From Flavobacteriaceae bacterium (lineage in GTDB: Bacteria; Bacteroidota; Bacteroidia; Flavobacteriales; Flavobacteriaceae), in the NCBI GenBank assembly GCA_016763715.1, contig JAESTG010000101.1:1-10844 (forward strand): a stretch of DNA of 10,844 nt, given 5' to 3'. A program made the position numbers and the translations under genes. Below the pieces are notes generated by a model. The model ran no database searches. It worked only from the letters and a program-made list of their open reading frames with translations, and was not told the origin of the DNA. This document shows, one piece after another, positions 1-6,918 of this stretch. The stretch's first letter is position 1. The number at the start of each line of letters is the position of its first letter.

Positions 1-181
1 AGAATTTTACAGAGGTAGGAACACGATGTTTATAATTGTTGTTCCCACCTTCTGTAATTCCCTCTGTACCCATTTCCATCGTTATCCCAGATACTTCCTT
101 GAATGATGCGTCAGCCCCGCCAACGGCATCATCAAAGGATAATCTGAAATAAAAGGCAACAGGTGGATATTCGCTACTCAT
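1..181 (-). CDS. Second gp19-fold inner-tube protein of the eCIS (3' end outside window)
   Basis: Only the first 60 codons are present; the gene runs off the left edge. The start (ATG at 181-179) shares one base with the TAA stop of the preceding tube gene (TAATG), which suggests translational coupling. The N-terminus reads MSSEYPPVAFYFRLSF, then ASFKEVSGI near residues 26-34, then an EGG-N-Y-KHRVP segment. This is the N-terminal pattern of the T4 gp19-like tail-tube family (Phage_T4_gp19). It differs clearly from the upstream tube gene, so it is a paralogue and not a simple duplicate. AFP and PVC particles also have more than one tube protein, with the later ones near the baseplate end. By that analogy this may form the tube initiator or baseplate-proximal ring (inference). 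The family call is confident; the exact position in the particle is not. Confidence 0.85.
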   Translation of the reverse strand, partial: MSSEYPPVAFYFRLSFDDAVGGADASFKEVSGITMEMGTEGITEGGNNNYKHRVPTSVKF

Positions 182-639
182 TATCCTCCATTTGCAATGG
201 TTAACCCTTCGTGAGCGAGTTCTATGGATTCTACTGCCACTTCGTTGGCATCAGACTTCATATCGGTACCCGTAATTTTAGTAGGCCACGCATTGGACAG
301 TGTCCAAGACATTGTAGTTCCTCCAGTTTCATCGAGTAATTCAATTACTACGGTTTCTCTTTTAATTAGATTCATTTTAATAGCGTCATACCATTTCCAG
401 AAATTATTGTCATTAACAAAAATTCCTTTTTTCAATGTAACGTTCCCCGATTTAGAGATACCGGGCATTTTTATGGTAGAAAACAGTTTGTTGTCACCGT
501 GCCTGTATTCTATAGGCTGTGTTTCTGTGTCGAGTCCAGATACTTCCTGAAATGAGGTTGTATTGTCCTGTGACCCTAGTGTAACTTTGAAGTAAAACTT
601 CGGTAAGGGCCAAACTGCATCTTGTGCTTCTCCTGCCAT
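181..639 (-). CDS. eCIS inner-tube protein (gp19/Hcp-like fold)
   Basis: This 152-aa protein has the length and layout of the main inner-tube subunit of extracellular contractile injection systems, which stacks as hexameric rings inside the sheath. Visible family signatures are LPKFYFKVTLG (residues 12-22), TSFQEVSGLD (28-37), IEYRHGD (43-49), STIKMPGISKSGNVTLKKG (54-72) and a C-terminal block ending VESIELAHEGL. There is no signal peptide or membrane segment, as expected for a particle assembled in the cytoplasm. It follows the sheath gene after 38 bp, and its stop overlaps the start of the second tube gene by one base. The bases just before the ATG are purely A/T-rich with no Shine-Dalgarno sequence, as is common for strongly expressed Bacteroidota genes. 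Sheath followed by tube is the usual order of these operons. Confidence 0.94.
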   Translation of the reverse strand: MAGEAQDAVWPLPKFYFKVTLGSQDNTTSFQEVSGLDTETQPIEYRHGDNKLFSTIKMPGISKSGNVTLKKGIFVNDNNFWKWYDAIKMNLIKRETVVIELLDETGGTTMSWTLSNAWPTKITGTDMKSDANEVAVESIELAHEGLTIANGG

Positions 640-677
640 GATATATATATTTTAAGTTAAATTAATTAATTTGAATT

Positions 678-2570
678 TTAAGCTTCCTGCATTTGTTGTT
701 GGAAGGTTATTTCGATGAATTCTGCTGGATGTGAAATGGCTACTTTAACCGATACACGCATAATTCCATTCAAAATGTCATCACCAGTCATAGTGCTACC
801 TAATCCAACGCTTACCGAAAAGGCACTTGCTGGCTTGGGACCTACTAATCCGCCTTGTTTCCAGACTCCAGTTAGGAAATTACTAATCATGCTTTTTACA
901 TTGGTCCAAGTTGATGCATCATTTGGTGCAAAAACATAAGTCTTGGCAGCCTCTTTTACAGATTGCTCCAAAAATATCATGGTGCGTCGAACGTTAATAT
1001 ACCTCCAATCGTTGGAATTACCATCTAAAGTTCGAGCTCCCCATACTAGGTTTCCACGACCAGTAAAGGCGCGAATCGCACAAATAGATTTGCCGTTAAT
1101 TGGCATGTTTAAATCCTCTTGTTGTGAGTGATCTATGCTAATGGCTGGAGACACCGTACTTTGCATTCCAACATTAGCAGGTGCTTTCCAAACTCCCTCA
1201 TTATTATCTACGGAAGTATATATTCCAGCCATACCAGCACTTGGTGCTATAAGATTCATTTGAGTCATGACACCTTTTAATAGTAATTGATATGATTTGC
1301 TAACATTTTGCAAAACCTTATCAGCCTTTCTTACTTTTCCGCTTTCTACTTTCGAAGAATCTGGGTCATAAGCTGCGATGTACTCCTGGATGTCTTGAAG
1401 GACAATCCCTGTATTAGGATCCGTAAACTCATTCTCTAATAAAGATTGAAGCGTTTCATAAGATCCTTGGTCTATATTTTTGTATGAAATTTCAGAAGAC
1501 TGATACACGGTAGTATTTAGCCATGGATAGTAAGCAGCAGCATAACTATTAAATTTCGGGTTTTCTGGTGACACACTTGTTCTGAATTGTTGAACACTCG
1601 TGATACTAGTTCCTGGTGGGATATACCCTCCTGGGATGTCCAAAATGGCTATACGACTCATCATACCACCACAATGATTAATCATCGCATTTTGAAGCGA
1701 ATATGCATTTTTATAGCGTTGCTCATAATATTTGTCCTTACTGGTGTTGGTGTGAGTAACATTCGAATCGAATACTTCTACTGCATCAGGAATTACTAAC
1801 ATGGTAGGTTCCTGTTCTTTTTCCAGTAATGTAATAGCATCTGTAAAAGCTGTAGTATCCTTAATAGATGCATTGTCATAATTGTATCCTCCAATAGTCA
1901 TAACAAAGCAAGCTGATCCTCCATTTTCATAGAAGAATTTCATGGCGCTGTACAACCTAAAATTGATACTTTTTTGAGCTAAAGAATAGGCGTAGCCATG
2001 ATCCACGAAGTCGGCATTCTTAATTTCATTGGCAAACGTAGACTGAGCATCTCCAAGCGCTTTGAGTTGACCGTCGCTTGGTTCATTACCTTCAGTAAGA
2101 CCATCAATAGTCGCTTGAGCCTCCAATAACACTTTGATGTTGTCATTGGTTTTGGCAGCTTCTAGATTTGTTTGTGCCTCAGTATTTTCTTCTGTGGCTT
2201 TTGTTACAGCCGCAGTTTGCTCGTCGGTTGCTTCGCCTCCTGCATCAGTTACTTCGGTAACTATCTTATTTGCAGCGGCAAGTGTTGCGGCAGTGCCATC
2301 AACTTCAGTTTGAAGTTCGGTTAACCGTTCAGGTAGTAAAGCTCCTGTTAAGGTGTATTTTACCTCAGGAGGGTTACTGCCAAAGATTGACAAGAATTGA
2401 GCTAGTGAAGTTACTTTCACTGACTTGTTCAATAGACTTTTCCCATTATAGGACGTCTTCTCTGTATAGCCTATGAATGCCGGTACGGCAGTTGGCACAG
2501 GTACTACAGAGTTCCCAAAGGCATCCAATTCCTGGATATAAACCCCGGGGGTTTTCATAGTTGTAGACAT
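678..2570 (-). CDS. eCIS contractile tail-sheath protein
   Basis: This 630-aa protein is a phage/eCIS tail sheath. The N-terminus (TPGVYIQELDAFGNSVVPVP, residues 7-26, then VPAFIGYTE) is the arm and first domain that link neighbouring subunits. NGGSACFVMTIGGY (216-229) closes the first domain. The C-terminal domain contains AFTGRGNLVWGARTLDG, DWRYINVRRTMIFLEQSV and a final beta region (VSVKVAISHPAEFIEITF), which is where sheaths interlock. Sheath contraction drives the inner tube into a target. Between about residues 74 and 190, where related sheaths go almost directly from PEVKYTL to the YSAMKFFYENGG helix, there is a long Ala/Thr/Glu/Asp-rich insertion (listed separately). Only one sheath gene is visible, whereas AFP has three. 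It starts 15 bp after the preceding stop, behind an A/T-only leader without a Shine-Dalgarno sequence. Confidence 0.97.
   Translation of the reverse strand: MSTTMKTPGVYIQELDAFGNSVVPVPTAVPAFIGYTEKTSYNGKSLLNKSVKVTSLAQFLSIFGSNPPEVKYTLTGALLPERLTELQTEVDGTAATLAAANKIVTEVTDAGGEATDEQTAAVTKATEENTEAQTNLEAAKTNDNIKVLLEAQATIDGLTEGNEPSDGQLKALGDAQSTFANEIKNADFVDHGYAYSLAQKSINFRLYSAMKFFYENGGSACFVMTIGGYNYDNASIKDTTAFTDAITLLEKEQEPTMLVIPDAVEVFDSNVTHTNTSKDKYYEQRYKNAYSLQNAMINHCGGMMSRIAILDIPGGYIPPGTSITSVQQFRTSVSPENPKFNSYAAAYYPWLNTTVYQSSEISYKNIDQGSYETLQSLLENEFTDPNTGIVLQDIQEYIAAYDPDSSKVESGKVRKADKVLQNVSKSYQLLLKGVMTQMNLIAPSAGMAGIYTSVDNNEGVWKAPANVGMQSTVSPAISIDHSQQEDLNMPINGKSICAIRAFTGRGNLVWGARTLDGNSNDWRYINVRRTMIFLEQSVKEAAKTYVFAPNDASTWTNVKSMISNFLTGVWKQGGLVGPKPASAFSVSVGLGSTMTGDDILNGIMRVSVKVAISHPAEFIEITFQQQMQEA
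2010..2345 (-). other. Helical, acidic Ala/Thr/Glu-rich insertion in the sheath protein
   Basis: This segment encodes about residues 76-187 of the sheath. It is dominated by Ala, Thr, Glu, Asp, Gln, Asn and Leu, with a single aromatic residue (Phe179) and no Trp, Tyr, Cys, His or Met. Phrases such as LQTEVDGTAATLAAANKIV and KATEENTEAQTNLEAAK look like amphipathic or coiled-coil helices joined by Gly/Asp/Pro turns (DAGGEATDE, EGNEPSDG). The DNA here is visibly richer in G and C than the flanking sheath sequence. The flanks are standard sheath, so this is an inserted domain and not a frameshift. It probably projects from the sheath surface (inference). Confidence 0.7.
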
Positions 2571-2585
2571 AAATATTAATTTAAA

Positions 2586-3617
2586 TTAGACATGAATTAT
2601 AGTTGATGAATAGAATGAAACTTCATTCTCTTCGTTGGTATTCGTATTAATATTTTCGGTACTTGGGTTGGGTAATTTTAATTCTAAATCACTAGCCCTG
2701 TTTGAAAATTCACTGGTATATGCGATATTCAATTGTGGGTGTTTTTCCAATTGTAATTTGACTTGTAAGGGGATGTTACTTGTAAAAACAGATACCATTT
2801 GATTTCCCATGAGTTTTTCTTCTATGGGGCCTGTGTACTTTTCATTTTCCATCCCCTGAATCTCCATAGTTGTGATCTCCATTTTTCTAGTGTCAGGCAC
2901 GGCAATTTTGTATTTTCTGTAAACTGTTTGCGCATAAAAGTCAATATGATATTTCATACCATTTTCATAGGTATGTCTTAACGTCTCGATATTTAGTTGA
3001 ATTATTCCTATGCAATTGGCGTCTAATTGCTCAGTACACTTAAAAAATTGGCCATGGGATTCGCTGTTCAGAAATAATTCATACATGCCATTTTCTTCAC
3101 TACTTAAATTGATTGAATAATTGCTAGCTGTTGTATTTGATATGTTTTTATTGATTACAACCAATCCACTACTGTTTTTAACTTCAAGTTGAGTATTCCC
3201 CTCTTCCAAATTAATATTGAAAGTTTCCTTTCTTATGGATACAAGATCGGATGCTGAAGTAAACTCGGATAGTTGTAAAGCACTATTGTCTTTATTCTTG
3301 TTTGAAAAAATAAATGTTTGATCCTCATTTGGAAAATCAATATCTGTGTAATTGAAGAAAAGGTTGTCTTCTAATAAAACTTGAAAGTAAAGGTTCGAAA
3401 TCCCCTCAAAATGTTTTGAAACATCCAATGACTCCTCGTCATTTAATCCAATATAAAAAGCGACGGTATTGGCATGTTTTTTCAGTAAAATTTGATAGTT
3501 CTCAAATATTCGGATTGAATTTTGAGTAGGAATAATGTTCAGAATAGAGCAAATTCCATCAGGGAAGTAATTATGCGTTACTTCTAATTCTAACCATTTA
3601 TGATATTTGATATTCAT
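2586..3617 (-). CDS. Uncharacterised eCIS-operon protein between cap and sheath genes
   Basis: I do not recognise a named family. With the ATG at 3617 the protein is 343 aa and begins MNIKYHKWLELEVTHNYFPD, four bases after the preceding DUF4255 stop. An in-frame ATG at 3659 would add 14 residues but would overlap the DUF4255 gene by 38 bp, so the inner start is preferred. There is no signal peptide or membrane helix. The sequence is beta-rich and polar: an N-terminal block to about residue 130, a central stretch resembling a beta-sandwich (LEEGNTQLEVKNSSGLVVIN), and a C-terminal block ending in a disordered Asn/Thr/Glu run (NPSTENINTNTNEENE). Its place between cap and sheath suggests a structural or assembly part of the particle. 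A cap adaptor or tube-lumen component is possible; AlgoCIS, another Bacteroidota eCIS, is reported to have such extra parts. That assignment is inference from position only. Confidence 0.8.
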   Translation of the reverse strand: MNIKYHKWLELEVTHNYFPDGICSILNIIPTQNSIRIFENYQILLKKHANTVAFYIGLNDEESLDVSKHFEGISNLYFQVLLEDNLFFNYTDIDFPNEDQTFIFSNKNKDNSALQLSEFTSASDLVSIRKETFNINLEEGNTQLEVKNSSGLVVINKNISNTTASNYSINLSSEENGMYELFLNSESHGQFFKCTEQLDANCIGIIQLNIETLRHTYENGMKYHIDFYAQTVYRKYKIAVPDTRKMEITTMEIQGMENEKYTGPIEEKLMGNQMVSVFTSNIPLQVKLQLEKHPQLNIAYTSEFSNRASDLELKLPNPSTENINTNTNEENEVSFYSSTIIHV

Positions 3618-3621
3618 GGGT

Positions 3622-4203
3622 TTAACTGTTTGGTTTTGTATTGCCTGAGAGACTTTCAATGCCAGGAATTTCTTTCTTAATCACCTCTTCTTGAATAGTT
3701 AACATTCTTACTTTATATATAATAGAAGGGACATATTTAGCTCCAATACCACTCCATATATGACTCAGTTCATTAATGGGTAAATTGAATATTTCAAATG
3801 TTAGTTTCTCTAATGGGGGTTTCATATCTGGGTTTGTTTGCTTGTTGAAATATGGGTTGGCTTGAAAAACACCTATGATGGCAGAGAGTATTTTATTTGC
3901 CTCTATATAATTATTGGAGTCATAATTGGCGGATACCAATAAGTACAGATTTAAATGAACGGGTGGTGCTATTTTACCATAACCTTTGCCACCATCTGTT
4001 ACATAATTGCTCATCGATTTTATAGCTGTTTCATGTTCCAAGTTGATTACAGAAACCACTATTTTGTTTTCAGCATTGCTAGGCATGCTCCCATCTGGAT
4101 TCACTAAACTGCTTGCTACTACACGATTATCATTGAACCCAAAAGTCATTTTAAGCTCTTGGTTCAGCAATTCAGTTACAAACGTGAGTGTTTTGGCTAT
4201 CAT
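3622..4203 (-). CDS. DUF4255 / Pvc16_N-family tail terminator (cap) protein
   Basis: This 193-aa protein matches the DUF4255 (Pvc16_N) family found in almost every eCIS cluster. The N-terminal helix (LTFVTELLNQEL) is followed by KIVVSVINLEHETAIKS, then PPVHLNLYLLVSANYD with NYIEANKILSAIIGVFQANP, then INELSHIWSGIGAKYVPSI and YKVRMLTIQ. This is the usual order of conserved blocks, and the length is normal for the family. Afp16/Pvc16 proteins cap the distal end of the tube and sheath and fix the length of the finished particle in the cytoplasm. It lies 3 bp after the small membrane protein gene and 4 bp (or an overlap) before the next gene, so it is co-transcribed with both. Its presence separates this system from an ordinary T6SS. 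Confidence 0.92.
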   Translation of the reverse strand: MIAKTLTFVTELLNQELKMTFGFNDNRVVASSLVNPDGSMPSNAENKIVVSVINLEHETAIKSMSNYVTDGGKGYGKIAPPVHLNLYLLVSANYDSNNYIEANKILSAIIGVFQANPYFNKQTNPDMKPPLEKLTFEIFNLPINELSHIWSGIGAKYVPSIIYKVRMLTIQEEVIKKEIPGIESLSGNTKPNS

Positions 4204-4206
4204 AAT

Positions 4207-4530
4207 TTATTCTTTCTTTTCGGTTAATGTTTTAATGGCACCTACTACCATTCTGGAAAAATAAAACCCAGCTATACTTACTCCATAACTCACCATGAAA
4301 AGGGAGTACCCTTCAATTAGTGACATTAGTGGGTCTACTGCTATTCCACTATCTCCTATTTTACATAGTAGATATTCTACTATAAGAGCTAAAGGGATAC
4401 TTACTAACAATACAAATAGTATCCATAAAAACTCTTTAGCAAATAATTTCTTAATTGCTTTCAGAAGCTTTTTTAATTTACCATCTTCCTCTGCCAATGC
4501 AGCCTTACCTTTAGAAACCGCATTATTCAT
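4207..4530 (-). CDS. Small two-helix membrane protein in the eCIS operon
   Basis: This 107-aa protein has no family I recognise. Its ATG (4530-4528) overlaps the TGA of the GH18 gene as ATGA, and its stop lies 3 bp before the DUF4255 start, so it is tightly embedded in the operon. The first about 33 residues form a lysine-rich, probably amphipathic helix (KLKKLLKAIKKLFAKEF). Two membrane helices follow, at about 34-55 (LWILFVLLVSIPLALIVEYL) and 71-93 (LIEGYSLFMVSYGVSIAGFY), with a short polar loop between them. The tail is charged (KTLTEKKE). Size and topology resemble a holin or a small membrane adaptor. Coupling to a membrane-anchored glycosidase makes a shared role in envelope passage or particle anchoring plausible (inference). 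The gene call is firm; the role is not. Confidence 0.82.
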   Translation of the reverse strand: MNNAVSKGKAALAEEDGKLKKLLKAIKKLFAKEFLWILFVLLVSIPLALIVEYLLCKIGDSGIAVDPLMSLIEGYSLFMVSYGVSIAGFYFSRMVVGAIKTLTEKKE

Positions 4531-6392
4531 GGTAGGTTTCGCTTTACTTTTTGTACATATCTACTTACCAAATACACGATGATGGCTCCTACCACAAATC
4601 CAAGCAATAGAATAGTGGCTGGATCTTTCATTATCAAAAAACCTTGCATTACTACTATGAGAAAAACGGATAGAATAACCGTGAAGTAAATGGTGTATGC
4701 TTTGCTGTTAAAAAAGAACATTCGTGTGTCTGGTTTGAACATGGCAATAACGAATCCAATACCACCAAACAGGACAACAAAAGCAAGAATGAACAATAGT
4801 AGGTTGTCCAAACCACTAATTCTCTTCAGTTCTTCATTAATATCGGCTAGCTTGTCCCAGAAAGTTGGCGTATCAACTATCTCGGCTGCTGCTTTATTAC
4901 ATGGTGGGTCTTTACAGTCTTCAGGATGAGTATGGCCTTCTACTATTTGTGTTGAATCTTGAAAGAACACTACAATGGTGTCTGGATATCTGATATTATA
5001 CCTCGTGTCATTTATAGTATCTGCGGGTAAGCAAAAGCTGTCTTCTATGATGCTCCAATAGTAATCGTCATATCTTTTATTATACCCCAAAGCCCAAATC
5101 CCCACTCCAGTGAGGTTTCGATCTTTGATTAATTCTAATTTTTTTGCCAATGCCGAATCACTATCGAACCAGAGTTGTCTAAATTGCCTTTTGTTTCGTT
5201 TGGTATTGCCTTCAACATAAGTATAATAGGCACTTTGGCTTACAGAATCATATTGTTGCTTGATAGATGGTTCATTATCAAATACACTCTTTATATAATC
5301 AATGGATCGAGCACCAACATAATGGTCAATTCTTGATCCTTTTTGTCCCGTTTTTGTTTGCCAAATATGTCCGTAAAAGGGCAGAGCCAATATAAGTTTG
5401 TTAGAAGGGATGTCATTGGCTAAATAGTAATCTACCGAAGTGGTTAAGTTGAAAGGATCCCATATTTTTCCACTTTTCAAAGGTGCTACAGGACCAGCAA
5501 CTTTACTAGTCGCCCCATAATAGTTATAACCCATTATTATGAATTGATCTACAATGGGAATAAGATCGTCATATTGTAAATGTCGATGCCAATCTACTGC
5601 TGGAACAGTCATATATAACAGGTAGTCTTTTTTCTTAAGTTCTTGACTAAGTGCTATAATAAAACTCTTATAGTTCGTTTTTTGAGAGTTAACGATTCCT
5701 TCAAAATCAATACATACTCCATGACCACCTCTGGCATCAAGCAATTGTATAACCCTTTTAATAAGTGTATCACCAGCTCTTGCATTTTTCAGAAAGGTTT
5801 TATTGTTTTCATTTCCGAAGTTAGAAACGGTTAAGAGTATTTTTATTTCAGGGTAGTTTTTGATGGTATCTTTATTCCTCGCTTTGATGGTATCAATAAG
5901 CTTGGTTTTCATCCACATATTGGCGGTGATGGAATCTCCTGTTTTTGGATCTACTTCATAAGAGAAGTAGGCAATGGTTGATAATAGGGAATAGTCTAAG
6001 GTTTTGTATAAGTCTTTTTCCCAATAAGGGTACCAACCGAATACATTTCTGGATAAAAGATTATTTTTATTTTTTCGAATGTAAGGGAGGGAGTCACTTA
6101 GTTCATCCTTGTATATTGTAAAACGATAATCTTCTCCATTTCTCGTTAGCTTCTTGTGCCATCTAATATATCTTTTGGCGAGTCTTGAGGAATCTGAATG
6201 GTGTAGAAAATTCTTGAAGGATAAAATTTCTTTTAATGATTTTTTGGCTTTTTTCTTTTCCTCTTCAGCTGCTTTCTCTTCTTTTTTTGCATCACCCTCT
6301 TGTGCATATAAGTTCATTCCAATAGGGTTGCTCCAGCAAAATGCCAACAATATATAAAGCAATAAAGTTCCTATTTTGGATCGAAGTGACAC
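4527..6392 (-). CDS. Secreted, membrane-anchored GH18-family glycosidase at the head of the eCIS operon
   Basis: This 621-aa protein has a signal sequence (about residues 1-30, ending MNLYAQ), a Lys/Glu/Ala-rich linker (35-51), a GH18 TIM-barrel domain (about 115-455), a Cys-containing linker, and three C-terminal membrane helices (about 531-551, 565-588, 592-611). GH18 marks are FGWYPYWE (118-125), the strand-4 motif HGVCIDFE with acid Glu231 and Asp229, MGYNYYG (287-293), LALPFYG (335-341) and TGVGIWALGY (428-437). GH18 enzymes cleave beta-1,4 GlcNAc links in chitin or peptidoglycan-like glycans. The canonical DxxDxDxE motif is altered: the first two Asp are His224 and Cys227, and Asn290 replaces the usual Asp. 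Activity is therefore uncertain. The start is GTG at 6392; an in-frame TAA lies just upstream and the next ATG would cut the signal peptide. The domain should face the periplasm. It is the first gene of the visible operon. Confidence 0.9.
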   Translation of the reverse strand: MSLRSKIGTLLLYILLAFCWSNPIGMNLYAQEGDAKKEEKAAEEEKKKAKKSLKEILSFKNFLHHSDSSRLAKRYIRWHKKLTRNGEDYRFTIYKDELSDSLPYIRKNKNNLLSRNVFGWYPYWEKDLYKTLDYSLLSTIAYFSYEVDPKTGDSITANMWMKTKLIDTIKARNKDTIKNYPEIKILLTVSNFGNENNKTFLKNARAGDTLIKRVIQLLDARGGHGVCIDFEGIVNSQKTNYKSFIIALSQELKKKDYLLYMTVPAVDWHRHLQYDDLIPIVDQFIIMGYNYYGATSKVAGPVAPLKSGKIWDPFNLTTSVDYYLANDIPSNKLILALPFYGHIWQTKTGQKGSRIDHYVGARSIDYIKSVFDNEPSIKQQYDSVSQSAYYTYVEGNTKRNKRQFRQLWFDSDSALAKKLELIKDRNLTGVGIWALGYNKRYDDYYWSIIEDSFCLPADTINDTRYNIRYPDTIVVFFQDSTQIVEGHTHPEDCKDPPCNKAAAEIVDTPTFWDKLADINEELKRISGLDNLLLFILAFVVLFGGIGFVIAMFKPDTRMFFFNSKAYTIYFTVILSVFLIVVMQGFLIMKDPATILLLGFVVGAIIVYLVSRYVQKVKRNLP

Positions 6393-6674
6393 GTAGTTTT
6401 TGTTTAATAATTATTCTATCTTTTAGTGTTTTAAAAAATGCTGTTTTCCAATGTCTTAATGTATATTTTTGAAGCACCTTTTGAGCGTAGTGAGAGTGCG
6501 GTTTTTAATAATATAAGATTAGAGCGAAACGTACTTATATCAAATAGGTGTTTATACGTAATTTTTTATTTTACTGCAAAACATTGAATTTGTTGTGGTT
6601 ATAACGTAATAATTAATTTGTAGCAACCCACCACATACGAAAGTTTTCTTTGGATGAATTGAAGTCTAGTTTAT

Positions 6675-6729
6675 GACCAGAATATGTGTATGACTTCTGT
6701 TTAAGTGGAGTTAAACACATATTCTGGTC
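6675..6729. repeat. Perfect 15-bp inverted repeat with 25-nt spacer
   Basis: The left arm GACCAGAATATGTGT (6675-6689) is exactly complementary to the right arm ACACATATTCTGGTC (6715-6729). In RNA the stem could extend outwards by several A-U and G-U pairs. The spacer itself contains a small ACTT...AAGT hairpin. No T-run follows on either strand, so it is not a typical Rho-independent terminator. It could be an operator, a structured leader RNA, or a miniature-element remnant. Confidence 0.88.
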
Positions 6730-6831
6730 GTAGAATAGCTAGTATTTAGTGCTGAGAAGATGAGGTTTATGAAAGGGATGATGCTATTTTAATGAGTTTC
6801 AGTGAAATACCTCAAAATAAAGGCAAAGTAG

Positions 6832-6858
6832 TTTAGGTGACTAAATTTAGTATATTTG
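6832..6858 (+). promoter_or_regulatory. Possible Bacteroidota-type promoter for the PlsC-like gene
   Basis: TATATTTG at 6851-6858 fits the Bacteroidota -7 consensus TAnnTTTG exactly and lies about 60 bases before the ATG at 6919. The upstream partner is weak: TTTA at 6832-6835 instead of TTTG, with a 15-base spacer, slightly short for this class. In AT-rich DNA a chance match is possible. Confidence 0.4.
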
Positions 6859-6918
6859 AAGCCCGATTTGTAATTACACTACCTATAGTAACGACCAAAC
6901 TCAAACAATAGAAAATTT

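Larger units (their letters stand above)
6393..6918. other. 526-bp divergent intergenic region between the eCIS operon and an acyltransferase
   Basis: This very AT-rich region separates the leftward eCIS operon from the rightward acyltransferase gene and must hold both promoters. No credible protein gene is present; the only open frames are tiny (for example 6760-6792 and 6792-6836). It contains the inverted repeat at 6675-6729 and a promoter-like TAnnTTTG box at 6851-6858 for the rightward gene. For the leftward operon I found no perfect match to the Bacteroidota -7 consensus. The closest is TACGTTTC (minus strand, 6533-6526), about 135 bases before the GTG, without a convincing -33 partner. 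No tRNA or recognisable mobile-element end is seen. Confidence 0.6.

Noticed and set aside
224..550. Plus-strand open frame opposite the tube gene
   Set aside because: It has no recognisable family pattern and lies wholly antisense to a well-supported structural gene. The same applies to the other plus-strand frames opposite the sheath, cap and GH18 genes (for example 4007-4264, 4295-4582, 4690-4929).
2301..2317. Hairpin AACTTC / GAAGTT in the sheath insertion
   Set aside because: A 6-bp stem inside coding sequence with no T-run; it is best explained by codon content.
1..6392. Region as part of a myophage prophage or a classical T6SS
   Set aside because: The DUF4255 cap protein, gp19-fold tubes and single large sheath in this order are typical of eCIS. 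No capsid, terminase or integrase gene, and no TssB/TssC or TssJLM-type gene, is seen. The cluster continues outside the window, so this rests on the visible part.
6292..6477. 61-codon minus-strand frame overlapping the GH18 start
   Set aside because: It overlaps the signal-peptide region in another frame, shows no family features, and is explained as a shadow of the GH18 gene.
6474..6508. Possible terminator-like GCAC...GTGC stem followed by T residues upstream of the eCIS operon
   Set aside because: The stem has only 4 bp with a long loop, and no plus-strand gene ends there.
6675..6729. Invertible promoter switch
   Set aside because: The 25-nt spacer is too short to hold a promoter, and no site-specific recombinase gene is nearby. 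It is kept only as an inverted repeat of unknown function.
6760..6836. Two tiny overlapping frames (10 and 14 codons) joined by TAATG upstream of the acyltransferase
   Set aside because: They are too short to support, and they lie upstream of the likely promoter at 6832-6858, so they would not be in its leader.
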